DNA of 64,000 nt from Vreelandella piezotolerans (GTDB taxonomy: Bacteria > Pseudomonadota > Gammaproteobacteria > Pseudomonadales > Halomonadaceae): contig NZ_CP048602.1 in NCBI RefSeq assembly GCF_012427705.1, positions 2,108,001 to 2,172,000 on the forward strand. Direction: 5' to 3'. Below, piece after piece: positions 46,416 to 55,767 of the stretch. Position numbers and translations under genes: made by a program. Under the pieces are notes generated by a model. That model did not search any database. It had not been told where the DNA came from and was given only the letters and a program-made list of their open reading frames with translations. The stretch's first letter is position 1. Each line of letters opens with the position of its first letter.

Positions 46416-46666
46416 GGAGGTTCCCTCGAAAACTAAACGTCCCGATAGCCGACGCATGGCTGCTTGTTATGATCAAATCAACGACTATCGACTCAAATGC
46501 CGCTCGATTCTAGCACACTTCTGTTACCGCGCACGCTCACCGAGCCGATTAGGATTTTGCCGCCTTACCCGCTTCGCCGTACAATGCGCGATTCAACGCT
46601 CGATTAAGCGCTACGTTCGATACAACATTCAGCGTCACCGCTGTTAACCAAGGAATGCTCACACCC

Positions 46667-48400
46667 ATGCGCGCCAGCCAATTATTGATTGCGACATTAA
46701 AAGAAACCCCGGCCGATGCTGAAGTCATCAGCCACCAGTTAATGCTGCGCGCCGGGATGATCCGCCGTCTCACCTCGGGCCTGTACACTTGGCTGCCCCT
46801 GGGGCTACGCACTCTGCGCAAAGTGGAAGCCATCGTGCGTGAAGAGATGAACCGGGCCGGTGCCCAAGAAGTATTGATGCCTGCCGTTCAGCCCGCCGAT
46901 CTATGGCAGGAGTCTGGCCGCTGGGAGCAGTACGGCCCGGAATTGCTGCGTTTGAAAGATCGCCACGAGCGCGATTACTGCGTAGGCCCCACTCATGAAG
47001 AAGTCATCACCGATCTCGTGCGCAAAGAGATCGCCAGCTACAAGCAGCTGCCGGTGAACTTCTACCAAATTCAAACCAAATTCCGTGATGAGATTCGTCC
47101 GCGTTTCGGCGTGATGCGCTCGCGTGAATTCATCATGAAGGATGCCTACTCCTTCCACCTGGACGAGGAATCTCTCAAAGAGACCTACCAGGGTATGTAC
47201 GACGCCTATACGCGCATTTTTACTCGCCTTGGTCTCGACTTCCGCCCGGTGATTGCCGATAACGGCTCCATTGGCGGCACAGGCTCTCACGAATTTCATG
47301 TGCTGGCCGATTCCGGCGAAGACGATATCGTCTTCTCGGATGCCTCCGATTACGCTGCCAACATTGAAAAAGCCGAAGCGCTGCCCGCACCACTCGGCAG
47401 CAACGTCGAGCGCGCCGCTCCCAGCGAGGAGATGCGCTTGGTCGATACCCCCAATGCCAAAACCATTGCCACGCTGGTGGAGCAGTTCAAGCTGCCTATT
47501 GAAAAGACCATTAAAACCTTGATGGTACATGCAGCAGAAGGCGGCCTGATTGCCCTGCTGGTGCGCGGTGATCACGAACTCAACGAAGTCAAAGCCGAGA
47601 ACCTGCCCCAGGTAAAAGCCCCGCTGACCATGGCCAACGAGGAAGAAATCCGTGCGGCAGTGGGTGCAGGTCCCGGCTCGCTAGGCCCGGTCGGCCTGGA
47701 AATGCCGATCATCATCGACCGAAGCGTGGCCCTGATGAGCGATTTCGGCGCAGGTGCCAATATCGACGGAAAACACTACTTCGGCATCAACTGGGAACGC
47801 GATGCAGCTCTGCCACAGGTCGCCGACCTTCGTAATGTGGTAGAAGGCGACCCGTCACCTGACGGCCAAGGCACGCTCTCGATCAAGCGTGGCATCGAAG
47901 TCGGCCACGTGTTCCAGCTTGGCAAGAAGTACTCTGAAGCGATGAATGCCAGCGTGCTGGGCGACAATGGCAAAACCAGCCATCCATGGATGGGTTGCTA
48001 TGGCATTGGCGTAACGCGCGTGGTCGCGGCGACGATCGAACAGAACCACGACGATGCCGGCATTATTTGGCCCAATGCCATTGCCCCCTTCCACGTCGCG
48101 CTGGTGCCCATGAATGCACATAAATCACAGCGTGTGCGCGAAGAGTCCGAGCGCCTCTACCAAACGCTGACCGCAGCAGGTTTGGACGTCCTGCTAGATG
48201 ACCGGGATACGCGTCCTGGTGTGAAGTTTGCCGATTTAGAGCTCATGGGTGTGCCGCACCGCGTGGTGATCGGCGACCGCGGCCTGGACAACGGCGAGTT
48301 GGAGTACAAAGGACGTCGCGACAGCGAGGCCACCATGATCCCTGCCGACAACATCGTGGACTTCCTGCGTGAACAAGCGGGCCTTATTAGCGCTAAGTAA
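46667..48400 (+). CDS. proS: Prolyl-tRNA synthetase
   Basis: A 577-residue class II synthetase of the bacterial type (E. coli 572). Start [25 protein letters not shown] is 11 bases upstream, while an ATG four codons earlier directly abuts AAGGA. Motif 2 and 3 regions: [18 protein letters not shown] and [17 protein letters not shown]. The YbaK-type editing domain is inserted around residues 225-400 ([19 protein letters not shown]), and the C-terminal anticodon-binding domain ends the protein. It charges tRNA-Pro and hydrolyses Ala-tRNA-Pro. Confidence 0.98.
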   Translation: MRASQLLIATLKETPADAEVISHQLMLRAGMIRRLTSGLYTWLPLGLRTLRKVEAIVREEMNRAGAQEVLMPAVQPADLWQESGRWEQYGPELLRLKDRHERDYCVGPTHEEVITDLVRKEIASYKQLPVNFYQIQTKFRDEIRPRFGVMRSREFIMKDAYSFHLDEESLKETYQGMYDAYTRIFTRLGLDFRPVIADNGSIGGTGSHEFHVLADSGEDDIVFSDASDYAANIEKAEALPAPLGSNVERAAPSEEMRLVDTPNAKTIATLVEQFKLPIEKTIKTLMVHAAEGGLIALLVRGDHELNEVKAENLPQVKAPLTMANEEEIRAAVGAGPGSLGPVGLEMPIIIDRSVALMSDFGAGANIDGKHYFGINWERDAALPQVADLRNVVEGDPSPDGQGTLSIKRGIEVGHVFQLGKKYSEAMNASVLGDNGKTSHPWMGCYGIGVTRVVAATIEQNHDDAGIIWPNAIAPFHVALVPMNAHKSQRVREESERLYQTLTAAGLDVLLDDRDTRPGVKFADLELMGVPHRVVIGDRGLDNGELEYKGRRDSEATMIPADNIVDFLREQAGLISAK

Positions 48401-48409
48401 TCAGCACGT

Positions 48410-48991
48410 ATGTCACTGAGCTCTTTTCGGGGGCGTTGGCGGCAGCGACATGTGATAAGGACGATGGCGGTCATCCTAATGATGACCGCCATCGCTTCGC
48501 CCATCGTGGCGGAGCCACCACTGCGAGCTACGCTGGAAGCCGCCGATCTACGAACGCCCTATGGTCAGTGGCAGTTACAGCAGTGGCGCAGCCGCAAGGA
48601 TGCGCCGCTTGCCAGATTTGTCGCCTCGCCTGAGCGGCGCCACGCTCTACTGACACGCCTCTACCAAGAAGCTCGGCTCGCCGGGCTACCGCCCGATCTC
48701 GTATTGGCACTCATCCAGGTAGAAAGCGCCTTTAACGCCGAGGCAGTGTCTTCGGCGGGTGCCGTCGGGTTGATGCAGATCATGCCATTTTGGGTAGAAG
48801 AGCTTGGCCTACCCATGGACGATCTCACCGATCCCAACCGCAATCTGCGCTATGGCTGCACGATTCTCGCCCACTATCTAGCCATCGAACGGGGCGACTT
48901 TACCCGCGCACTCGCTCGCTACAATGGCAGTCTAGGTAAAACGTGGTACCCGGAACGGGTGTTCGATGCGTGGCAAAACCACTGGCGCTAG
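48410..48991 (+). CDS. Soluble lytic transglycosylase (SLT domain)
   Basis: A 193-residue exported protein. A signal peptide covers residues about 1-35 (TMAVILMMTAIASPIVAEPP). The SLT domain is at about 95-190, with catalytic Glu in ALIQVESAFNAEAVSSAGAV and the GLMQIMPFWVEELG motif, then ALARYNGSLGKTWYPERV. It cleaves peptidoglycan forming 1,6-anhydromuropeptides, which AmpG (also in this window) would import. It begins nine bases after proS, so some co-transcription is likely. A shorter start at 48464 is possible. Confidence 0.88.
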   Translation: MSLSSFRGRWRQRHVIRTMAVILMMTAIASPIVAEPPLRATLEAADLRTPYGQWQLQQWRSRKDAPLARFVASPERRHALLTRLYQEARLAGLPPDLVLALIQVESAFNAEAVSSAGAVGLMQIMPFWVEELGLPMDDLTDPNRNLRYGCTILAHYLAIERGDFTRALARYNGSLGKTWYPERVFDAWQNHWR

Positions 48992-49140
48992 GCATCCTCA
49001 AGCCGAGCTTGCAGGTGCCGATATAGAGTCGGATGCTGATGCTTTTTACTTTCTGTGAGTAGATCGTTAGTGCATCAACATGACTTTGCCACATAATCAT
49101 TACATGATTGGCCATCTCGTACTTACTTAGGTAACTCCCC

Positions 49141-49818
49141 ATGCTTACATTGCGTCAAGGTGTGCGTTTTACCCTCACTCTATGGACGCTTGGTTGCTTG
49201 ACGACCATGACGAGCTTTGCTGCACAGGCCGCGAATGTAAGCGTCACCGACACCGATGGCATCCCCTTGGAAAATGCCGTAGTGGAGGTCTATTACCAGC
49301 CTGCCGCGCCTAGCGACATTCAGACGAAAAATATCGTTCAGCGTAATGCCTCCTTTAACCCCCGAGTCACAACGATCCCTACCGGCAGCTATGTGGCGTT
49401 TCCGAACGAAGATACCACGCGGCACCACGTTTTCTCTTTTTCACCTGCGAAAACCTTCGAGCTCGAGTTGTTTCTCAGCGAAACACCGCCGCCCGTTCAC
49501 TTTGACCAAGCCGGCGTTGTGGTGCTGGGTTGCAACATTCACGACCAAATGCAGGCGTTCATCGTGGTCAGCGATGCGCCTTATGCAGCACTGACTGACA
49601 GCGAAGGCCGTCTTTCCCTCCCAGCGCTTCCCGACGGCGCCCACCGAATGCGCGTATGGCATAGCCGCATGGACGATAGTCAGAACGTATGGTGGGAAGG
49701 TGAGATCAGCGATGCTGACACTTTGACCGTGGCGTTGGAGCTCAACGCAGTGCCTCCCCCCGCCCCTACACTCTCGCCGCTGCAACAGCGTTTTCAAAAC
49801 GCTACGCATAGTCACTGA
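49141..49818 (+). CDS. Exported cupredoxin-like protein (methylamine-utilization-protein type)
   Basis: A 225-residue protein with a signal peptide (residues about 1-31, ending SFAAQAA). Residues about 80-145 look like a type 1 copper domain: His in DTTRHHVFSFS, then Cys, His and Met in VVLGCNIHDQMQAF, the classic C-x2-H-x2-M arrangement. A C-terminal beta domain follows (DSEGRLSLPALPDGAHRMRV). Related proteins are annotated as methylamine utilization proteins without evidence for that role. It starts a four-gene plus-strand set, 11 bp before the GGDEF/EAL gene, so it may pass redox or copper status to the envelope module. Confidence 0.75.
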   Translation: MLTLRQGVRFTLTLWTLGCLTTMTSFAAQAANVSVTDTDGIPLENAVVEVYYQPAAPSDIQTKNIVQRNASFNPRVTTIPTGSYVAFPNEDTTRHHVFSFSPAKTFELELFLSETPPPVHFDQAGVVVLGCNIHDQMQAFIVVSDAPYAALTDSEGRLSLPALPDGAHRMRVWHSRMDDSQNVWWEGEISDADTLTVALELNAVPPPAPTLSPLQQRFQNATHSH

Positions 49819-49829
49819 ACGAGGGAACC

Positions 49830-52172
49830 ATGCGCTTTCGCACGCGATTAACGCTCGTTCTGTTGACGGTCGTGATCATTTCACAGCTGGCAACGGGGAT
49901 CGCGTTTTTGCGCGCGACCCAAAACGATGCGTTAACCAAAGGCAATCAGCGCTTGGAGGTCGGTGCCAGGGTGTTTGAGCAGTTGCTGAACATTCGCGGC
50001 GAGCAGTTACTAGGTAACGTGGCCATTCTCGCCGAGGATTTTGGCTTTAAAAGCGCCGTTGCCACCCAGGATACGGCCACGCTCTACTCGGTGTTGGCCA
50101 ATCATGGCGATCGTGCCAAGGCCGACTTGGTGATGCTGAGCGATTTGAACGGTAACGTTCTAGCCAGCAGCCACCATGCCCAAAACAGCCCCATGCCGTT
50201 TCCAGACCTGTTTCAACGTGCCCAGCAAACCGGCAGCGGAGTCGGTGTGGTGATCAATGATGGCGAACCTTACGAGTTCGTGCTCCTACCGGTACGCGCG
50301 CCCAATCTGATTGGCTGGGTCGGCATGGGGTTTTTGATCGACGAGAACGTGACTTCAGAGCTCAATGCACTCACCGGCTTGGAAGTCAGCATCGTCACTT
50401 ACGACGCCAGTGGCGATATCAGTTACCTCGCCAGCTCCCATAGCGATCAGTTGGCCGTCAGCTTGATGAGCGATAGCGGAAAACAACTGATAGAGGGTGC
50501 TTACACGCCCAGTCATCAACTGTCGCAGGAGAATGGCTACTTCTCTTATGCGACGACCTTGATGGCAGACCCAAACTTCCAAACATTCGCGCTCATTCAG
50601 CTCTCCCGCGACGAGCTACTGGGGGCTTACAGTCGCTTGCAGTGGCAGCTACTGAGTATCGTTGCGCTAATGCTGCTTTTGACGCTGGTCGTGGCGCTCT
50701 GGAGCGCACGAAGCATCAGCAAGCCGCTAATTGGGCTAGCCCAAGCGGCTAAACGTATTGGTCAGGGTGAGCATATCGACACTATCGCAAGCGGCAGCTC
50801 GGTGACCGAGACCAATCAATTAGCCAAAACGCTACTCTCCATGCAGGGGGACATTGCCGAGCGTGAAGCCACGCTGCTGCATCAGTCGCGTCACGATCTA
50901 CTCACTAATCTGCCCAACAGAGTCAGCGCTTTTGAAGACATCCAACGCTACATTCGGTTGAAGACACCTTTTACGCTGCTGCGTTTATCCATCAATGACT
51001 TTCGCGACATCAACGATACCTTCGGCTACGAGCTCGGCGATCATCTTCTGGTGACCCTCGCTGAACGTTTGCACCGCTTGCCCGCCCCCGTCGAAAAGGC
51101 GTATCGCCTGGATGGCGACGAGCTGATGCTGATGATCGACGCGCCCGAGCTTGACCAGCGCAAACGTGAAGAGATAATCGAAGAGATCAGCGAACCGATT
51201 AGCTTGGAAAAATCGCTGATCGTCCCATCGCTCTCTGTCGGTGAAGTCAGTTATCCCACCCATGGCGACGGCGCCCAACTGCTACTGCGTCGCTCGGACA
51301 TTGCCCTCGATAAAGCGCGTCGCCACCGTCACTCCCACGAGCGCTACGTAGAGGGCCAAGACGAACAGCACCTGCGCCAGCTCATGTTGATTCGTGATCT
51401 TCAGGAAGCGGTAGACAACGGTGAACTATGGATGGCCTACCAGCCCAAAGTCGACACCACCACGGGCAACGTTTGCCAATTCGAGGCGCTGATGCGCTGG
51501 CGCCACCCCACGCTCGGTTTCGTTCCCCCGGACGAATTCATCGGTTTGGCCGAACGCTCCGGCAATATTGGCTTACTCACTGACTGGATGCTAGACCACG
51601 TATGTGAGCAGCTTAGCGACTGGAAACGTCAAGGTTGCCATCTCTCGGTGGCCATCAACCTCTCGGCAAGCGACGTGATCGATCCTGGCCTGTCAATGCA
51701 TATCCACGAGCTGTTCGAGACTTACGGCCTGTCGCCTGACCAGCTTGCACTGGAAGTCACCGAAAGCGCCGTCATGCAAGATGTTGATGCTGCGACTGAA
51801 ACGTTAATGGCGCTTAGCCAAATGGGGCTTACGATTGCCGTTGATGACTATGGCACCGGCTATTCATCTCTGGCGCAAATCAGACGGTTACCGGTCAATG
51901 AGCTCAAAATCGATAAATCGTTCGTTTTGAAGCTGGATACCCAGCAAGAAGATCTCACCATCGTCCGTTCGACCATCGAGATGGGCCACCATTTAGGGCT
52001 CAAGATCGTTGCGGAAGGGGTAGAGAACAGCGCCAGTGCCGAGATATTGAGCCACCTACGCTGCGACTATCTTCAGGGCTATTGGATTGCCAAACCCATG
52101 CCCGCGGAAGCCATCACCGACTGGCTAGACGAATTCAAGCCGTTGTCACTCTCGGCCGAAACGGCTCACTAA
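49830..52172 (+). CDS. Membrane GGDEF/EAL protein with periplasmic sensor and HAMP
   Basis: A 780-residue protein. A first helix at residues about 7-27, a periplasmic sensor of about 235 residues, a second helix at about 270-290, HAMP (about 290-345), GGDEF (about 360-510), EAL (about 530-765). The cyclase motif is degenerate: RLDGDELML instead of GGDEF. The EAL domain looks active: QFEALMRWRHP, VTESAVMQD, DDYGTGYSSLAQIRRLP and LKIDKSF. It is therefore probably a c-di-GMP phosphodiesterase whose GGDEF part is regulatory. It follows the cupredoxin-like gene and precedes the DUF3034 gene. Confidence 0.9.
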   Translation: MRFRTRLTLVLLTVVIISQLATGIAFLRATQNDALTKGNQRLEVGARVFEQLLNIRGEQLLGNVAILAEDFGFKSAVATQDTATLYSVLANHGDRAKADLVMLSDLNGNVLASSHHAQNSPMPFPDLFQRAQQTGSGVGVVINDGEPYEFVLLPVRAPNLIGWVGMGFLIDENVTSELNALTGLEVSIVTYDASGDISYLASSHSDQLAVSLMSDSGKQLIEGAYTPSHQLSQENGYFSYATTLMADPNFQTFALIQLSRDELLGAYSRLQWQLLSIVALMLLLTLVVALWSARSISKPLIGLAQAAKRIGQGEHIDTIASGSSVTETNQLAKTLLSMQGDIAEREATLLHQSRHDLLTNLPNRVSAFEDIQRYIRLKTPFTLLRLSINDFRDINDTFGYELGDHLLVTLAERLHRLPAPVEKAYRLDGDELMLMIDAPELDQRKREEIIEEISEPISLEKSLIVPSLSVGEVSYPTHGDGAQLLLRRSDIALDKARRHRHSHERYVEGQDEQHLRQLMLIRDLQEAVDNGELWMAYQPKVDTTTGNVCQFEALMRWRHPTLGFVPPDEFIGLAERSGNIGLLTDWMLDHVCEQLSDWKRQGCHLSVAINLSASDVIDPGLSMHIHELFETYGLSPDQLALEVTESAVMQDVDAATETLMALSQMGLTIAVDDYGTGYSSLAQIRRLPVNELKIDKSFVLKLDTQQEDLTIVRSTIEMGHHLGLKIVAEGVENSASAEILSHLRCDYLQGYWIAKPMPAEAITDWLDEFKPLSLSAETAH

Positions 52173-52189
52173 TTAAAAAAGGGAACGTT

Positions 52190-53047
52190 ATGCGCAAGAC
52201 TGGCTCATCAAAACGGCGCGCCATTGTCACGGCGACCGCGCTCAGTACGCTGTTGGTCGCTACCGCCAGCATGGCGGGCAGCCGTATTCTAGGCACCGGT
52301 GCCGTCAGTGCCATTGAGGGAGCAGCCGGGGGCGGCCTCTCCCCCTGGGCCGTGCTGTCGAGCACCGCAAGCGACGATGAAATCGGCGTAACCGCTGCGG
52401 CAACACGCGCCTGGGTCGATGACTATCGACTCACTGTGACCAGCGCCAGCCTAAACCTCCATGATCGCATGGAATTCTCCATTGCTCGCCAATCGTTCGA
52501 GCTGTCGACGCTAGGTGGAGAACTGGAGCAGAACATTTACGGCGCAAAAGTACGCCTCTTCGGGGACGTGCTGTATCACCCGCTTGGCATATGGAGCGCT
52601 GGCGTCATGCATAAACGTCTGGTGGATGGCAGCGTGCCAACGGCCCTCGGAGCCGATGACGTGAACGGTACCGATACCTACTTGAGTGCCAGCAAACTGC
52701 TCTTCAATGCTTTCTTGGGGCGTAACGTGCTGATCAACGGTACGCTGCGCAACACCTCAGCCAACCAGGGCGGCCTGTTAGGATTTGGCGGGGATCAAGG
52801 CGGTCACGCATGGATGGCGGAAGGTAGTGTTGGGGTCTTCGTCACTCCCAACTGGATTGTAGGGACCGAATACCGCCAAAAACCCGACAACCTGAGCGTT
52901 GCCGAAGAGGAGGATTGGCAAAGTGTCTACAGTGCCTACTTCTTCAATAAACACGTCTCGGTGACCGGCGCGTGGTTGGATTTAGGCGATATCGCCGGGC
53001 TGCCGTCTCAGCGTGGCGGCTACCTTTCGCTGCAAGCAGCGTTCTAA
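52190..53047 (+). CDS. DUF3034-family outer-membrane protein
   Basis: A 285-residue exported protein. The signal peptide covers residues about 1-31 (VTATALSTLLVATASMAG). The rest is rich in alternating hydrophobic strands and Gly/Asn turns and ends in an aromatic residue (GGYLSLQAAF), the mark of BAM-assembled outer-membrane barrels. The N-terminal mature segment GTGAVSAIEGAAGGGLSPW is typical of DUF3034. The start at 52190 follows GGGAACGTT. Function is unknown. It lies 17 bp after the GGDEF/EAL gene. Confidence 0.8.
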   Translation: MRKTGSSKRRAIVTATALSTLLVATASMAGSRILGTGAVSAIEGAAGGGLSPWAVLSSTASDDEIGVTAAATRAWVDDYRLTVTSASLNLHDRMEFSIARQSFELSTLGGELEQNIYGAKVRLFGDVLYHPLGIWSAGVMHKRLVDGSVPTALGADDVNGTDTYLSASKLLFNAFLGRNVLINGTLRNTSANQGGLLGFGGDQGGHAWMAEGSVGVFVTPNWIVGTEYRQKPDNLSVAEEEDWQSVYSAYFFNKHVSVTGAWLDLGDIAGLPSQRGGYLSLQAAF

Positions 53048-53121
53048 ATCGTTCACACCGACCCAACAGGCTTATACCCCCCCTACAACGCCTAATCAAA
53101 AAGATCACGAAAGGAGCCGCC

Positions 53122-53589
53122 ATGGGATTTTTCAAGATGAGATCACTATGCGCGTTACGCTGCACGACCATGGCGAGCGTATTCGCTGGAGCGCTGCTCA
53201 TCACAGGCTGCAGCGCACATCAGCCCCAGAACGCCACGCTCTATGAGCGCATGGGCGGACAGGCGACCATCGATGCAGTGGTCGAGAATCTGCTTTACCG
53301 CATTGCCGATGACGACGAGATCGTCAGCTACTTCGCCAATAGCAACATCGATCTGTTTGCAGCTTCGCTTGCGACGCAACTTTGCGATGTGGCCGATGGC
53401 CCCTGTCAGTATGATGGCCCACCCATGGACCGCGCCCACCAAACCATGGGCATCACCAACGCCCACTTCAATCGTGTGGTGGAATATCTCGACGCCGCCA
53501 TGGCGGATGAAAACGTACCGCTAGCCGCCCGCAACGACATGCTGGGCCGTTTGGCCCCCATGTACGACGACGTCATGCGCTTGCAGTAA
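53122..53589 (+). CDS. Group I truncated-haemoglobin lipoprotein
   Basis: A 155-residue protein with a lipoprotein signal and lipobox LLITGC at residues about 26-31. The remainder is a group I truncated globin: LYERMGGQATIDAVVENLL (A/B helices), the loop CQYDGPPMDRAHQTMGIT with the proximal His, then AHFNRVVEYLDAAM. Where many trHbN proteins have Tyr at B10, alignment by eye puts Leu with Tyr one place later, so ligand chemistry may differ. Two Cys spaced C-x6-C precede the proximal His and could form a disulphide outside the cytoplasm. AAAGGAG precedes the start. Its 3' end overlaps the convergent cyclase gene by 17 bp. Confidence 0.83.
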   Translation: MGFFKMRSLCALRCTTMASVFAGALLITGCSAHQPQNATLYERMGGQATIDAVVENLLYRIADDDEIVSYFANSNIDLFAASLATQLCDVADGPCQYDGPPMDRAHQTMGITNAHFNRVVEYLDAAMADENVPLAARNDMLGRLAPMYDDVMRLQ

Positions 53590-54709
53590 TTTGCCAGCCG
53601 TCGCGCCCTGCGGTTTTGACTTGATAAAGCGCTTTGTCGGCCGCTTCATAGGCCGCCGCGAACGAAGTAGCGTCGGCCACAAAGCGGGCGCCCCCAATAC
53701 TCAACGTCACGTCCTTATTGTCGGGATGCGCTGGATGGTGGCACTGGGCTTCTTCCAGTCCCAATTGCAGTGCTTCACAATGATGCACCAGCATTTGGTC
53801 GTTGGGGCATGGCAGTAGTGCCGCAAACTCATCACCCCCGAGCCGGTAAAGGCGCGCCTGTTCTCCCAATGCGCTCTTCAGTAGCCTTGCGAGCCTCCGT
53901 AACAGGCGGTCCCCCTCCGGGTGGCCCAGAGCATCGTTATACTGCTTGAAGAAATCGATATCGACCAGGATCAAGCCCATCGAACAGCCTGTATACGCCG
54001 CAACGTCTTGGTAGAGCGCGCTGCGATTGCCAATGCCGGTCAGAGGATCGCACATGGCCCTAGCCATCCAGGCAATTTTTTCCGAATTCGCCCGCTCGGT
54101 GCGTTTAAGCTGGCGTTGGTGCATGATCCAAAACAGCAGGCCCAGCGCAAAAATTAGCACGCTTGAGTACGTCAGTATCTGATGGTGCCGACGAGTGCTG
54201 GATGAAAAATCATTGATGACCACACCGCGTTGGTCTAGCTGATTCATCTCGATGCGAGTCAGACACTGAACCGGAATGAACAGGGCATGAGCGGCATCGA
54301 AGGGGTCGACCTGCTGAGTATCGAGGAGCTCGGCAAGTTCATCCATGAGTGCCAAGCTGGGTTCGGTGCAGGCATATTTTTGACGGTAAACGTCCACGTC
54401 GAACAGACCGTAGGCAAGTTCCAGCGAGTGACGAGCGCTATTGATTTCGAGAGGTGAGGCGGCGACCAACAGCTCCTCTTGAGCGCGCTGCACATAGCCT
54501 CGCGCACGGGTCGCCAACTGCTGGCCAGTGAGACTGCCGGTCTGGCTGAAATAGGCTTGGATTTCAGGGTAGACCCAGCGCGCTTCGTAAACGATCAGCA
54601 CCATCAGGCCCACGAAACTCATCAGACTCAGCGACAGCCAGTTAAACAGCCGATGCCCCCCCCAGCGAACTGACAAGCCTTGCTGCTTATTTGGATCTGG
54701 AGAGGTCAC
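53573..54709 (-). CDS. Membrane diguanylate cyclase with periplasmic sensor
   Basis: A 378-residue protein. The first helix is at about residues 25-45 (WLSLSLMSFVGLMVLIVYEA), a periplasmic domain of about 130 residues follows, and a second helix (SSVLIFALGLLFWIMH) leads to a C-terminal GGDEF domain with intact LYRLGGDEFAALLP and an upstream MGLILVDIDFFKQYNDALGH. It should make c-di-GMP in response to an envelope signal. The start is probably GTG at 54707-54709, overlapping the upstream TGA as GTGA; the frame extends further upstream but inside the preceding gene. It is convergent with the haemoglobin lipoprotein gene. Confidence 0.87.
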   Translation of the reverse strand: MTSPDPNKQQGLSVRWGGHRLFNWLSLSLMSFVGLMVLIVYEARWVYPEIQAYFSQTGSLTGQQLATRARGYVQRAQEELLVAASPLEINSARHSLELAYGLFDVDVYRQKYACTEPSLALMDELAELLDTQQVDPFDAAHALFIPVQCLTRIEMNQLDQRGVVINDFSSSTRRHHQILTYSSVLIFALGLLFWIMHQRQLKRTERANSEKIAWMARAMCDPLTGIGNRSALYQDVAAYTGCSMGLILVDIDFFKQYNDALGHPEGDRLLRRLARLLKSALGEQARLYRLGGDEFAALLPCPNDQMLVHHCEALQLGLEEAQCHHPAHPDNKDVTLSIGGARFVADATSFAAAYEAADKALYQVKTAGRDGWQITASA

Positions 54710-55212
54710 CACTGTGCCTCGATGCTGCGAATCATCCAAATCCAGTCGTTGAAGTCGCGCAAGTTTTCGATATCTCGTCCAGAATACTCCCGCTCGACTA
54801 GCCGGATGGGCCCCCGCGAGCGCAGGCTTAGGGGCTCGCCATCTTCGATGGTCACCAAGTACCAACTCGGGTCGTCCCAGCCGCCAAGACTGACCTCGTA
54901 ATCATCCCAGGCGGTAAAGTGCAATGTCGGCGGCACCTCGCCAAAATGCTCGATCAAAAAATCACGGAAAGAGATGCCGCGCATGTCGACATCACGGCCT
55001 TGGAAAGGATCGAAAACGGTAAAGGCGGTATCGGCACGATCACGCAAATCACCCAGTGCTACCTTTTGCGTGGACTCCCCATTGATCAAGCTCAGCGCTT
55101 GTGCTTGAACCGCGGGCGACACGCCAACCAGTAATAAGGTAACGAGCACCATGGCTGCTTTGGAGCACGCCCTACCGAAGCGCAGGGGCAGACGAGACGG
55201 AACAGCATTCAT
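54706..55212 (-). CDS. Exported protein with molybdopterin-oxidoreductase-like fold
   Basis: A 168-residue protein with a signal peptide (residues about 1-37: SKAAMVLVTLLLVGVSPAVQ, cleaved after AQA). The mature part resembles a shortened oxidoreductase molybdopterin-binding domain (DMRGISFRDFLIEHFGE, then LHFTAWDDYEVSL), but no conserved Cys that would ligate molybdenum is present, so it is likely non-enzymatic, perhaps a sensor partner. Its stop overlaps the start of the cyclase gene, which suggests they work together. A longer start upstream lacks a signal peptide and is rejected. Confidence 0.7.
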   Translation of the reverse strand: MNAVPSRLPLRFGRACSKAAMVLVTLLLVGVSPAVQAQALSLINGESTQKVALGDLRDRADTAFTVFDPFQGRDVDMRGISFRDFLIEHFGEVPPTLHFTAWDDYEVSLGGWDDPSWYLVTIEDGEPLSLRSRGPIRLVEREYSGRDIENLRDFNDWIWMIRSIEAQW

Positions 55213-55368
55213 AGCAGGCAGCTTCCTAGTTTGGTTTAGTGCACGATAAGATCCATGCACTTTACCAGAGCAAGAAGGCCAATGCTCTTCAACGTCTATT
55301 AACACTTTCGGCTCAATCGATTCCCTTTGGGGGTCCGTGGCCAATGAGAATTAGTGAAGTAAAAAGCA

Positions 55369-55394
55369 CAAAAAAGCCGACCCAAAAGGGCCGG
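55369..55394 (-). terminator. Terminator downstream of the small membrane protein gene
   Basis: On the minus strand GCCGGCCC-TTTT-GGGTCGGC forms a stem with one mismatch and is followed by TTTTTT. It lies 110 bp after the 41-codon gene at 55505-55630. Confidence 0.8.
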
Positions 55395-55504
55395 CAACAG
55401 GAAGCTTACACCTTGGCGTAAGCCCCCTCCCCTGACGACTGATACCGTCGATTGACGAAAGCAGTATCACGCTGCGAGCTATCTGCACATGAGAGTCGTT
55501 GCAA

Positions 55505-55630
55505 TCACGGTTTTTTGCGTTCGTCTTTGCGCAGGTGGTCACGAATCACGAAGCCTACCCACCCCACCATGAAAGCGATCACTAAGGCGACCGTGGCCAA
55601 GCCAAAAATAACAGCGTCGTCCCAGTACAT
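55505..55630 (-). CDS. 41-residue single-helix membrane protein, CcoM-like
   Basis: A microprotein: MYWDDAVIFGLATVALVIAF, then a short hydrophobic stretch and a basic tail ending RKDERKKP. One transmembrane helix (about residues 7-28), N-terminal end probably periplasmic. AGGGGAACATC precedes the ATG, and a terminator follows. The pattern (start M-aromatic-x-D, helix with TV/AL..AF, charged K/R-rich tail) resembles CcoM, the small subunit of pseudomonad cbb3 cytochrome oxidase, as I remember it; the match is by eye only. No ccoNOQP genes are nearby. The reading frame, ribosome site and terminator support a real gene whatever its function. Confidence 0.6.
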   Translation of the reverse strand: MYWDDAVIFGLATVALVIAFMVGWVGFVIRDHLRKDERKKP

Positions 55631-55767
55631 GATGTTCCCCTCCCGCTGTGATGTATGGGGCCATCGTACTGCGTTCAGCCAAGAGGAAACTGACCTGGAT
55701 CAAGCTTTCAAAATGACCGCCTCAAAGGCAGCCGTGCACTTGATGCAGGTCAGTTTTTAGGGGGGGC

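Noticed and set aside
55213..55344. 44-codon extension of the molybdopterin-fold protein
   Set aside because: It would bury the signal peptide inside the protein.
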